From Candidatus Rifleibacteriota bacterium (GTDB lineage Bacteria > Vulcanimicrobiota > Xenobia > Xenobiales > Xenobiaceae): a DNA stretch of 34,461 nt. The stretch covers positions 1 through 34,461 of the forward strand of contig CAAGRW010000008.1 in assembly GCA_900772775.1 (NCBI GenBank). Reading direction: 5' to 3'. The position numbers and the translations under genes were made by a program. The notes under the pieces were generated by a model that was given only the letters and a program-made list of their open reading frames with translations, did no database searches and was not told the origin of the DNA. Positions 14,661-22,379 of this stretch are shown here, one piece after another. How positions within the stretch are numbered: position 1 is the first letter of the stretch; each line of letters begins with the position of its first letter.

Positions 14661-15047
14661 CTAACAAGTAATATCGAGATTGCGCCCCACATACTTGCTG
14701 CGCAAATAACGTTCGACAAGATCGGAAGGCAGCTTTACCGGGTTGCCACAATGAGGGCATTTTACAGTTTCACCTTCTAAAGCTCTTTCCAAATCTGTAT
14801 CTTCAAGCAAGACCCGACAATGTGGGCAAGCAATCTTCTGGGCTGTCTGAATGCGGCCTAGCTCTTGCATAAACTTAGGCTCCCTTTCAGCTGCCAAAGC
14901 ATTTCGGTATTTTGAAGCGGCAGCCCCGAGCTTTTCGCGATCAATAATTAAACTCCCCGCCTGAAGTTTGGAGCAACCCAAGAAGCAAAGTATAATTGCC
15001 CTTCGCACGTTGTCTTCTAACGATAAGCCCCCAAGGGGCAGGGCCAA
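14661..15047 (-). CDS. Small zinc-ribbon protein
   Basis: Up to 128 residues. The C-terminal half carries two CPHC knuckles 22 residues apart (ACPHCRVLLEDTD and KCPHCGNPVKLP), a typical four-cysteine zinc ribbon, followed by a short basic tail. The N-terminal part is a predicted helix (REKLGAAASKYRNALAAEREPKFMQELGRI). The start is uncertain: the frame opens with a TTG at 15047 without a good ribosome binding site, and a TATACT box near 15000 hints at a later start. It heads the operon with the TIM-barrel and DUF4127 genes and is divergent from the transglycosylase gene, only 26 bases away at the annotated starts. Zinc ribbons often bind nucleic acid or protein partners. Confidence 0.6.
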   Translation of the reverse strand: MALPLGGLSLEDNVRRAIILCFLGCSKLQAGSLIIDREKLGAAASKYRNALAAEREPKFMQELGRIQTAQKIACPHCRVLLEDTDLERALEGETVKCPHCGNPVKLPSDLVERYLRSKYVGRNLDITC

Positions 15048-15073
15048 CTTTAGCCTAAAGCGAAGAAGATGGC

Positions 15074-16147
15074 GTGAAACGTTTTTATTACCCTATTTTT
15101 GCTGCTATTTGTGCCGGTTTAGTCTTTGGCGCTTCCTGCACTTCCGCTTTGCAGGCGGCTCCTGCAACAGACAAAGCTGCCACAGCTCCCCAAGCTCAAA
15201 CAGCTAAAAAACTTGTCCCTACCCGCTCTCATTCATTAAGCATTCCCGCGCAAGCTTCCCACTGGTTTTACCCTACCCACCAAGGTAAAGCTATGGTCAA
15301 TCCTTATTTAACTCCAGCTCGAGTTTTAAATCATCCCCAGCCAGAGCAAGAAGGTCAAGTAGTGCTTTGGGAAGGACGCATTCTCAAACAATCTACTTAC
15401 CAAGGGAAAAGTCAGCTCCTTTTAGGCACTCCGGCAGGCAATATTTCTGTAAGCTATTTGCGCTCGGCTCGCAATTTAGAATTTGATCGCACAGGATACC
15501 GAGTAGCAATTAAAGGCTATTTGCACTTCAAAGATGGCAAATTTAAAGCTCTCTCCGGATTGAGTTGTATCCTTTTGGAGCCTCCTTTAAAATTTAGCTA
15601 TCAGCGCTGGCTCAACGGCCGCCAGCATTCGTGGCAAAATTTTGTCGCTTGGCGCATTCTTTTCCACAATCCCGATATGGATTATCAGCAAGTAAAAATT
15701 ATTGCCCATACTTTTGTACAAAAATGTGAACAGCGCCATATCGATCCCAGTTTATTAGCCGGCTTAATCCAAATTGAATCAGCTTGGGATACAGATGCAG
15801 TCTCTATCTCCGGCGCTCAGGGCTTAGGCCAGCTTATGCCCAAAACAGCTGCAGGCTTAAAAGTACAAAATGCTCTCGATCCAGTGCAAAATTTAGAAGG
15901 CTGCAGCAAAATGGTCGACAATTTGCTGACTGCCTGGCAAAAAGGTGCCAATCCCTACGCTTCAGTATTGGCTTCCTACAATGCCGGCCCTACTGTCGTC
16001 AAAAAGCTCAAAGGTGAAGTTCCTCCCTATGCCGAGACCACCAATTATGTCTACTTTATAGGCTACGTCCGCGACGATATGATCGATATTCTAGGCAAAA
16101 CGCCTATGCTACTTCCTTCCTTTGGCGGACGCCCGGTCGTATTATAA
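15074..16147 (+). CDS. Secreted SLT-type lytic transglycosylase with N-terminal OB-like domain
   Basis: A 357-residue exported protein. A signal peptide (MKRFYYPIFAAICAGLVFGAS) is followed by an Ala/Pro-rich linker. Residues about 85-175 form a beta-rich module (VLWEGRILKQS, LLLGTPAGNISVSYL, YRVAIKGYLHFKDGKF) resembling an OB fold. The C-terminal half is a soluble lytic transglycosylase domain: LLAGLIQIESAWD with the catalytic Glu at 235, GAQGLGQLMPKTA and LASYNAGP, all classic SLT motifs. These enzymes cleave peptidoglycan between MurNAc and GlcNAc, leaving an anhydro end. The cysteine after GAS is a weak lipobox, so a lipoprotein is possible. The start is GTG. It converges on secF across a bidirectional terminator. 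Confidence 0.88.
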   Translation: MKRFYYPIFAAICAGLVFGASCTSALQAAPATDKAATAPQAQTAKKLVPTRSHSLSIPAQASHWFYPTHQGKAMVNPYLTPARVLNHPQPEQEGQVVLWEGRILKQSTYQGKSQLLLGTPAGNISVSYLRSARNLEFDRTGYRVAIKGYLHFKDGKFKALSGLSCILLEPPLKFSYQRWLNGRQHSWQNFVAWRILFHNPDMDYQQVKIIAHTFVQKCEQRHIDPSLLAGLIQIESAWDTDAVSISGAQGLGQLMPKTAAGLKVQNALDPVQNLEGCSKMVDNLLTAWQKGANPYASVLASYNAGPTVVKKLKGEVPPYAETTNYVYFIGYVRDDMIDILGKTPMLLPSFGGRPVVL

Positions 16148-16160
16148 AAACACCAAAAAA

Positions 16161-16220
16161 AAAGCTCCTTGGCCTTCAACTTATGTATAAATCATAAGTA
16201 TCGGGCTAAGGAGCTTTTTT
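16161..16220. terminator. Bidirectional terminator between transglycosylase and secF
   Basis: AGCTCCTT (16163-16170) pairs with AAGGAGCT (16208-16215), and an inner ACTTATG/CATAAGT stem extends the hairpin. There are T runs on both strands, serving the plus-strand transglycosylase gene and the minus-strand secD-secF operon. Confidence 0.85.
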
Positions 16221-16248
16221 ATATAAGCTTCAGCTTAAAAACTAAAAC

Positions 16249-17526
16249 TTATTTCTTTCTCATGCCTTTGACGCGACGACGAGGGCGAGCGGGCGCGTAA
16301 GCTACGGGAGCAGCAGAAGCGGCCGGAGCCGAAGTAGTCGGAGCGGCGTCGGAAGCAGCAGGAGTGGAAGAAGCGGGAGCGGCCGGGGCAGCAGGACGAG
16401 GACGAGCCACAGGACGGCGGCCAGAACTCTTGGTGTTGCTGCCTTGTTTGGCATTTTCTTCGGCTTCTCTGCGCAACTCATCTTGACGAGCCAAGTCGCG
16501 TTTATTGGCATACTCGTTGCAATCGACAAGCAAAGGAGCGGAAAGGAAGATAGAAGAGTAAGCACCAGTAATGACACCAACCAACAAAGCGTAAGCGAAG
16601 CCTTTTAAGCTTTCACCACCCATGAAGTACAAGCAAATACATACGATGATCGTCGTCAACGAAGTATTGATTGAACGAGTCATAGTCTCGCAAACGGAGC
16701 GGTTGGTGATAACTTCAAAAGTATCCTGAACATCGTTGTGCTGATGCTCACGAATACGGTCGAATACTACCACAGTATCCATCAAGGAATAGCTGGTAAT
16801 AGTGAGCAAGGCAGCTACGAAGCTAGAGTCGACTGGCAAACCGGCCCAAGCATAGAAGCCGATCATGATAATGGCGTCATGTAATACAGCGACTACAGCC
16901 GAAGCACCGAAGCGCAACTGGTTGCCAAAGCGGAATGTGATATAGATGAGCTGCAAAATACAGGCGATTAAGAGAGCCTTTAAAGCGCCAGTTTTGAGCT
17001 CGGAAGAAATGGTCGGGCCGATAGTAGTTTCGGAAATATTGGCCAAGGGGCCAACATTGAGACCTTTTTCCAACTCGGCACGAACTTCAATAGCCTGAGC
17101 GGAAGTAAGACCGACTTCTTTGGTACTTTCGTCACTGCGGACACGAACGAGAATCTTTTGATAAGATTTACCATCGCCGGAAGTGGTTAAGCCGTTGCCC
17201 AACTGAGCGGTAACGTCGAAAGTAGGATGCTTGGCCTTGACAATGTTGACAATATCGCCAGGGGCCATGTCTACAATTTTAGGAGCACCCAATTCCAAAA
17301 TGGTACCACCGGTGAAGTCCAAACCATAGTTGAGACCTTTACCGAAAATACCTACTAAACAGAAGATTAAAACAACTGTACTAGCAATGTAGTAATATTT
17401 GCGATTTCCGATAATATCGCGGTGGCGAACTCTGAAAGTATGTCCCCAGAGCACTACGCCTACCAAAATAACAAACCATATGGCTAAGGAAATCGCATCC
17501 GATGTAGTTACGTTTAATGCACCCAC
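16249..17526 (-). CDS. secF: Protein translocase subunit SecF with Ala/Pro-rich basic tail
   Basis: A 425-residue inner-membrane subunit of the SecDF motor, which uses the proton gradient to pull exported proteins through SecYEG. Conserved segments: LNYGLDFTGGTILEL in the first periplasmic region, TIGPTISSELKTGALKALL, and the transmembrane motif SYSLMDTVVVFDRIRE with its key Asp. Most SecF proteins have Asn before that Asp; here it is Met. An extra hydrophobic helix precedes the canonical first one. The last 65 residues are a cytosolic Ala/Pro/Ser linker ending in RPRRRVKGMRKK, absent from typical SecF of about 300 residues. The start is GTG with a GGAGA site. Eleven bases separate it from secD upstream. 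Confidence 0.95.
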   Translation of the reverse strand: MGALNVTTSDAISLAIWFVILVGVVLWGHTFRVRHRDIIGNRKYYYIASTVVLIFCLVGIFGKGLNYGLDFTGGTILELGAPKIVDMAPGDIVNIVKAKHPTFDVTAQLGNGLTTSGDGKSYQKILVRVRSDESTKEVGLTSAQAIEVRAELEKGLNVGPLANISETTIGPTISSELKTGALKALLIACILQLIYITFRFGNQLRFGASAVVAVLHDAIIMIGFYAWAGLPVDSSFVAALLTITSYSLMDTVVVFDRIREHQHNDVQDTFEVITNRSVCETMTRSINTSLTTIIVCICLYFMGGESLKGFAYALLVGVITGAYSSIFLSAPLLVDCNEYANKRDLARQDELRREAEENAKQGSNTKSSGRRPVARPRPAAPAAPASSTPAASDAAPTTSAPAASAAPVAYAPARPRRRVKGMRKK

Positions 17527-17537
17527 TGCTCTATCTC

Positions 17538-18815
17538 CTATTCACCATACAATTTTCTGTTGGAGTCGATCTTGAGGAAGTCGGTAGCGAAATGGAGCAA
17601 CTGACGAGTTACCCAAATAGCGGTGACTAAACTCAAGGCGGTACCAATCATCAAAGTAACGCCGAAGCCTTTTACACTAGAAGCGCCGAACCAGAAGAGG
17701 ATCAAAGCGCCTAAGAAAGTGCTGACGTGACCGTCGATAATGGACGAGAAAGCACGTTCGAAACCGGCATCTAAAGAGCTTCTGACGGACTTGCCGTTCC
17801 AAAGTTCTTCTTTAATACGCTCAAATTGCAAAACGTTGGCGTCTACAGCCATACCGATGGATAGCACGACACCGGCAATACCGGGCAAGGTGAGTACAAA
17901 TTCGAGGCCGGGAATAACCATAGAACCGACAACCCAAACTGCGTAGATTACCAAAGCGATAGAAGCTACCAGACCGGGCAAACGATAGTAACCGATCATA
18001 TAAAGCATTACGATAGCCAAACCGATTAAACCGGCGGTAAGGGAGCTCTTTAAGGATTGCTCACCCAAAGTAGGGCTGACAGTGTAAGCTTCCAAAATCT
18101 GAACATCTACAGTCAGAGCACCGGAATTCAAAATGTTGCACAATTCGTTGGCTTCTTCCAAAGTGAAGTGACCAGTAATTTGACCGCTTCCTCCGGTAAT
18201 AGCATTTTGTACAACAGGTTCGCTGTGCATATGACCATCAAAGAAAATGCCTAAAGGCTTGCCTTTCATGCGGCTGGTAATGTCGCCGAAGAGGCGGCTA
18301 CCTTCTTTGTTGAGCTGGAACTCTACGCACCAGGCATCTTCGCCTACGCCAGAACGACCGACGCTGGCTTTGGTCAAATAACGACCATCCATAACAGTTC
18401 TGTATTGAGCAGACTGAGTGGTAGGATCGAAGACCTTTTCTTTAAATTCCAAGCGTCCGGCCTTTTTGACCATATTCTTGGCTTTTTCTAAGTCGGTCAT
18501 TTCAGGAATTTCGATAATAATACGATCTTTGCCGGCGGCGGCAATTAAAATTTCTGAAGTACCGATGGCGTTCAAGCGCTTTGTAAAAACTTGAATGCTG
18601 CGATTTAAGGTTGCCTGGTCGATCTTTTGAACTTCATGAGTGACGGGATCCTCAACCTCTTTGAGCTGCAAAGCAATATGTGTACCGCTTCGGAGATCGA
18701 GACCTAATTTGAGCTTCAAGCGGTTCTCTTCCGAAGTACCGAAGAAGCCGTATAGGATTGCTGCCGTAATCAAAAAGATAATGACCAGGTTAATGAGAAC
18801 TTTTGTCTGGTTCAC
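17538..18815 (-). CDS. secD: Protein translocase subunit SecD
   Basis: A 425-residue SecD, partner of SecF. The N-terminal helix (VLINLVIIFLITAAILYGFF) leads to LKLGLDLRSGTHIALQL, where relatives usually have GLDLRGG, so the second Gly is Ser. The periplasmic P1 domain follows (RLNAIGTSEILIAAAGKDRIIIEIP, IFFDGHMHSEPVV, NILNSGAL). The C-terminal six-helix block contains GMAVDANVLQFERIKEEL with the conserved Asp. The chain is on the short side for the family but complete. The start is GTG with AGAGGA upstream. It is the first gene of secD-secF; no yajC is adjacent. Confidence 0.96.
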   Translation of the reverse strand: MNQTKVLINLVIIFLITAAILYGFFGTSEENRLKLKLGLDLRSGTHIALQLKEVEDPVTHEVQKIDQATLNRSIQVFTKRLNAIGTSEILIAAAGKDRIIIEIPEMTDLEKAKNMVKKAGRLEFKEKVFDPTTQSAQYRTVMDGRYLTKASVGRSGVGEDAWCVEFQLNKEGSRLFGDITSRMKGKPLGIFFDGHMHSEPVVQNAITGGSGQITGHFTLEEANELCNILNSGALTVDVQILEAYTVSPTLGEQSLKSSLTAGLIGLAIVMLYMIGYYRLPGLVASIALVIYAVWVVGSMVIPGLEFVLTLPGIAGVVLSIGMAVDANVLQFERIKEELWNGKSVRSSLDAGFERAFSSIIDGHVSTFLGALILFWFGASSVKGFGVTLMIGTALSLVTAIWVTRQLLHFATDFLKIDSNRKLYGE

Positions 18816-18942
18816 GATATCATTCCTCTTACCATTGCGACATTTGCCTCGGCTTTTAATAAAGATCCAATTTTATGCAGATCTCAATATTTAAAAGGCT
18901 CCAGGCCTGGTTAAACTCTCTGCAATCATTCCCCCGGATATA

Positions 18943-18979
18943 CAAAAAAAAGCCCTTCATAGTTCTAATACTGAAGGCG
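18943..18979 (-). terminator. Hairpin with T tract upstream of secD, orphan terminator
   Basis: GCCCTTCA (18952-18959) pairs with TGAAGGCG (18972-18979); on the minus strand the stem is followed by eight T residues. No minus-strand gene lies immediately to its right, so it either blocks antisense transcription into secD or ends an unannotated short RNA. Confidence 0.55.
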
Positions 18980-18980
18980 T

Positions 18981-19009
18981 TTTCCTCCTCTTTCTCTTTA
19001 TGTTATAAT
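18981..19009 (+). promoter_or_regulatory. Predicted promoter of the TPR/NPCBM operon
   Basis: TATAAT (19004-19009) is preceded by TG one base upstream, an extended -10 element. The -35 region (TTTCCT, 18981-18986, 17-base spacer) is weak. The start would be near 19016, just ahead of the AAGGAG site of the next gene. Confidence 0.5.
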
Positions 19010-19036
19010 CTCAAAGGGCTTAAGGAGAACCGAGCC

Positions 19037-19207
19037 GTGCTTAAGTTTTTTGCCAAAGCACTAAAAAATTTTTTGCTATCCTACTTCGGTTTAGATTCAG
19101 AGCAAGGACGCCGAGAAAAATGGGATAATCCCGAATGGTGGCTGCAAAAAACTCACTCCACAATCTTTGATTTTTTGGATTTTTTAAACTGGTATGACGA
19201 TGATTGA
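19037..19207 (+). CDS. Small aromatic/acidic protein, unknown function
   Basis: A 56-residue protein starting at GTG with AAGGAG nine to ten bases upstream and a promoter just before it. The N-terminal third is an amphipathic basic helix (MLKFFAKALKNFLLSYFG). The C-terminal part is rich in Trp, Phe and Asp (KWDNPEWWLQKTH, then FDFLDFLNWYDDD). There is no signal peptide. The end overlaps the start of the TPR gene by 14 bases, so the two are translated from one message. I do not recognise a family. A longer reading frame from 18875 crosses the promoter and terminator and is unlikely. It could be a membrane-surface peptide or partner of the TPR protein. Confidence 0.5.
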   Translation: MLKFFAKALKNFLLSYFGLDSEQGRREKWDNPEWWLQKTHSTIFDFLDFLNWYDDD

Positions 19208-20519
19208 GAATACTTTACGCAATTTAGCTGCCAATTTGGAAAATAAATATATTTTACGGGCTATTGTCAAAAATCTCGATATTGCTTCTTTGAAGGATTG
19301 CTTAGAAGAGATACTCTGCCATATCGATATTCATATCGCCGAGCGTTGCTTTAAAGAAGCCGATACATTATTGCGTCTGGGGAAGCGTTTGGCCTATGCT
19401 CTGCGTCGGCGCGATCAAAGAACTGGCAGTTTTAATGACTACGCCAAAAAATTTATGCGCAAACGCTGCCAGTGGTTGGAAGCGCAAGGTTTGTTTATAC
19501 ATAGTGCTAATCATTGGGTAAAAGCGTGTCGCCGGTACCAAAAATTACCTAAGAAAGAGCGCGACAATTCGGTTTTGGCTGCGATGTATTTAGATGCTGC
19601 TTTAGCCTATGCCGGAGCTGGCAAAACTTCTAAAGCCCTGAGTTTAACTATCAAAGCTAACAAATTATTTGAGCGTTGCCACGATCAGTCCAATGCCCTG
19701 ATCACCAGATTTAACATAGCTTCTCTCCTTTACGACAAGGGCCAATATTCCGATTCCGACTTTGCTTGTGTTTCGATTATATTTTCCTTGGCTGCTCCCG
19801 AAGCTGAAGGTAGTCGCAAAGCGACTTTCAGCGATCCTACTCTAGCGGCCAAAACGCTTTTACAAATGGCTAACAATAGCGAGTTTTCCGGCAACGCCGA
19901 AGATTCTTCCCGACTTTACGGCCAAGCTCTCAAAATGTATTACCAAACGGCCGATTATAAAAAGCAGGCAGAAATTACTTATCGTATGGGTTGGTTGCTC
20001 AAAAAAAGTGATCGTTTTGAGACAGCTTTACAATATTTTAAAGCCTCTTTCATTATCAGAATGTTGACTGAGCGCAAAAAAGCTTTATTGCGTCAAGCTT
20101 ATCTAAAAGCAAGAATTTTTTGGAGTCTGGGATTGCAACATAGAGCCCAGCGCGGCTTTGTAATTGCTTTATTTTTGGCCGAGCAACTCAATGACAGTTC
20201 TTACCTTACTCTCAATCGCTATGGTTTTTACAAAGCCGGCCAAGGATTGGGCCTCAATTTGCGCAGCGCTATGACTGCTACAGCTATGGAAGCCCACAAG
20301 CCTTGGACGATGGTCAACATTCCCGGAGGTTTTCGCCACTACGCTTCAGACGGATATGCCCTACCGGCTTATCCTGCTAAAAAGAATGGCGGCATCAGCT
20401 TCAAAGATAAGCGCAACTTGATTAATCTTATCAATGACCTAACTTTTTGTGCCGGAGCGACCGACTCTACGGAAACTCCATATTACAGAGCTCAGCAGCG
20501 AGCTTTCAGAATCCAATAA
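19194..20519 (+). CDS. TPR-like helical repeat protein
   Basis: A 441-residue soluble protein of consecutive helix pairs. Degenerate tetratricopeptide-like units are visible at about 125-165 (AAMYLDAALAYAGAGKTSKALSL), 165-200 (ITRFNIASLLYDKGQYSDSD), 222-260 (AAKTLLQMANNSEFSGNAEDSSR), 262-300 (AEITYRMGWLLKKSDRFETALQYFKAS) and 305-335. Such scaffolds mediate protein-protein contacts. The N-terminus is helical and charged; the last 90 residues are non-repetitive. It overlaps the 56-residue gene upstream and is followed 18 bases later by a secreted protein gene. Start codons at 19194 and 19200 are both possible; neither has its own ribosome binding site. Specific function unknown. Confidence 0.75.
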   Translation: MTMIENTLRNLAANLENKYILRAIVKNLDIASLKDCLEEILCHIDIHIAERCFKEADTLLRLGKRLAYALRRRDQRTGSFNDYAKKFMRKRCQWLEAQGLFIHSANHWVKACRRYQKLPKKERDNSVLAAMYLDAALAYAGAGKTSKALSLTIKANKLFERCHDQSNALITRFNIASLLYDKGQYSDSDFACVSIIFSLAAPEAEGSRKATFSDPTLAAKTLLQMANNSEFSGNAEDSSRLYGQALKMYYQTADYKKQAEITYRMGWLLKKSDRFETALQYFKASFIIRMLTERKKALLRQAYLKARIFWSLGLQHRAQRGFVIALFLAEQLNDSSYLTLNRYGFYKAGQGLGLNLRSAMTATAMEAHKPWTMVNIPGGFRHYASDGYALPAYPAKKNGGISFKDKRNLINLINDLTFCAGATDSTETPYYRAQQRAFRIQ

Positions 20520-20537
20520 TAAATTTAAGGAGCTACT

Positions 20538-21242
20538 GTGAATAAAAAATTGCGTCTAGGCGCCGTATGCGCTTTCGCCTCCCTTATGCTGTGCGCTTGG
20601 GCTACTCCAGCTTTATCGGATCCTGCGGCCATGCCTTTGTTAAACATGAGGCAAAAATATTTTGCTAATTGTATGCGCAATGTAGAGCATACTACTATGG
20701 GCAATAGCGGCAATACTTCCGTGGAAAGTTACATTACCGGACTGGGCGGTGCCGATGCTGCCATTATGCAATTCGAAGTTAATGGCAAATTTGACATGTT
20801 TGAATCTTGGGTAGGCTTTAGCTCTCACGCACCCGACAGTCGAGTATGCACTTTCGAGTTGTGGGCTGACAATGTATTGATAACTAAAGTGGGCCCCCTT
20901 CGCGCCGGAGACCAGCCCGACATTCTCAAAGCCAACATTAAAGGCGCCAAGATGATCAACTTGCGCATGATCCCCGGCAAATACAATGGCACCGCCAGCG
21001 CTATGTGGGGCGATCCCAAGTTGTTAGTCGGCGTAGACGGCACTCCGGCAGCAGAGTCTTTGGTAGTCCATGTTAATGGCGAACTTCTCCAAGCGACTCC
21101 CAGTAAAACAGACAAAGGTGAACGCATCAATATTCCCTTCCCCATTCAGCCAGGCTTACAAGAATATACTGTTATCACCAACTACAACAAAAAAGACGGT
21201 CGAGTCGATATTCAGTACAATCCTGCTAAAGCCAACGAATAG
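20538..21242 (+). CDS. Secreted NPCBM-like carbohydrate-binding protein
   Basis: A 234-residue exported protein. A signal peptide (MNKKLRLGAVCAFASLMLCAWATPALS) is followed by a beta-sandwich domain whose strands match the NPCBM pattern: FDMFESWVGFSSHAPDSRVCTFELWADN, then the VGPLRAGDQPDILKANIKGAKMINLRMI stretch. These domains are typically found on secreted glycan-active enzymes and bind carbohydrate. No catalytic domain is attached; the C-terminal 60 residues form another beta-rich section. The start is GTG with AAGGAG six bases upstream. Third gene of the operon with the small protein and TPR gene, ending at a good terminator. Confidence 0.7.
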   Translation: MNKKLRLGAVCAFASLMLCAWATPALSDPAAMPLLNMRQKYFANCMRNVEHTTMGNSGNTSVESYITGLGGADAAIMQFEVNGKFDMFESWVGFSSHAPDSRVCTFELWADNVLITKVGPLRAGDQPDILKANIKGAKMINLRMIPGKYNGTASAMWGDPKLLVGVDGTPAAESLVVHVNGELLQATPSKTDKGERINIPFPIQPGLQEYTVITNYNKKDGRVDIQYNPAKANE

Positions 21243-21271
21243 CCTTAAATTGCGCACACCTTAAATAAAAC

Positions 21272-21304
21272 AAAGCCTCCGCCCGACGCGAAGGCTTTTT
21301 TTAT
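21272..21304. terminator. Terminator between the NPCBM and pseudouridine synthase genes
   Basis: AAAGCCT (21272-21278) pairs with AGGCTTT (21292-21298), with additional GC pairing inside, followed by a T run. It serves mainly the plus-strand operon; the converging minus-strand gene ends 50 bases further on. Confidence 0.8.
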
Positions 21305-21351
21305 TGAGCTTTTGCAAAGCCAAGTCAATTGGCGTAGCTAAAAAAATAGCT

Positions 21352-22377
21352 TTAATCGAACCAAGCTAGCGAAGTGGCACTATGGGGATATTGAGTGCGT
21401 AAATCTTGCAAAATGTTTTGTATTACTTGAGGGGCGGAGGCTCTAAATTCCATCTTTTCACCTGTACGCGGGTGAGCAAAACTTAGATAGTAGCAATGTA
21501 AAGCCTGGCCTTGCAACCCCCAAGGATTGCTTTTGGGCTTATACAAAGGATCGCCCAATAAAGGATGGCCTAACCAACTCATATGGACGCGAATTTGATG
21601 AGTTCGCCCAGTAAAAAGATGAATTGACAAATGTGCATATTTGTCCGCAAAAGCTTCCACAACGCGATATTCAGTTTTGGAGGGACGACCGTTGGCCCGT
21701 ACAGCCATGCATTGACGAGAAACAGGGTGACGACCAATAGGCTGATCTATTAAGCCACATTTTAGCTTAGGCACTCCATAGACTAACGCTTCATAATATT
21801 TAGTGACTAATCTATTGGCAAACTGAGCGCTTAAATTGAGATGGGCTGCGTCATTTTTAGTAATAACAATTAAACCAGAAGTATCTTTATCTAAGCGATG
21901 GACAATGCCGGGGCGCTCCACACCGCCAATGCCGGAAAGGTCGTGACAATGGGCCAATAATCCATTTACTAAAGTACCGCTGCGCACTCCCGCTCCGGGA
22001 TGAACTACTTGGCCGCGCCCTTTATTAAGCACCAAAATATCGCTATCTTCATAAACTATATCTAGGGGAACATTAGGATCTGGTTCAGGTACAGCTGGTA
22101 AAAGCGGTGGTCGATTTACTTCCAGCTTTTCACCACCTTTAAGTTTGCGAGAAGGAGAACTTTCCGGCTGACCGTCACAAAGGACTAATTGTTGCTTAAT
22201 CCATTTTTGCACTTGAGCTCTGGATACATTGGTAAGTTCGGATAAAACACTATCTAAACGCACACCTTTATATTGCGCATCTACGCAAAAAAACAGTCGC
22301 GAACTTTCGTCCTCTTCCGACTCGTAAGCTTCTTTTTCGTCTAGATTTTCATAATCTTCTGAATATAAATTGTCCAT
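21352..22377 (-). CDS. RluD-type 23S rRNA pseudouridine synthase
   Basis: A 341-residue RluA/RluD-family enzyme that converts uridines to pseudouridines in 23S rRNA. It has an acidic leader of about 25 residues, an S4 RNA-binding domain (VRLDSVLSELTNVSRAQVQKWIKQQLV), then the catalytic domain with IVYEDSDILVLNKGRGQVVHPG, the catalytic HRLDKDTSGLIVI and HLFTGRTHQIRVHM. I chose the ATG at 22375-22377, three bases after the stop of the upstream mannosyltransferase gene; an ATG four codons earlier overlaps that gene. Neither has a clear ribosome binding site, which suggests translational coupling. Which of the RluA/C/D specificities applies cannot be read. Confidence 0.9.
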   Translation of the reverse strand: MDNLYSEDYENLDEKEAYESEEDESSRLFFCVDAQYKGVRLDSVLSELTNVSRAQVQKWIKQQLVLCDGQPESSPSRKLKGGEKLEVNRPPLLPAVPEPDPNVPLDIVYEDSDILVLNKGRGQVVHPGAGVRSGTLVNGLLAHCHDLSGIGGVERPGIVHRLDKDTSGLIVITKNDAAHLNLSAQFANRLVTKYYEALVYGVPKLKCGLIDQPIGRHPVSRQCMAVRANGRPSKTEYRVVEAFADKYAHLSIHLFTGRTHQIRVHMSWLGHPLLGDPLYKPKSNPWGLQGQALHCYYLSFAHPRTGEKMEFRASAPQVIQNILQDLRTQYPHSATSLAWFD

Positions 22378-22379
22378 TA

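Noticed and set aside
18875..19036. N-terminal extension of the 56-residue protein from 18875
   Set aside because: The extension crosses an intrinsic terminator hairpin and the extended -10 promoter; the GTG at 19037 has a proper ribosome binding site.
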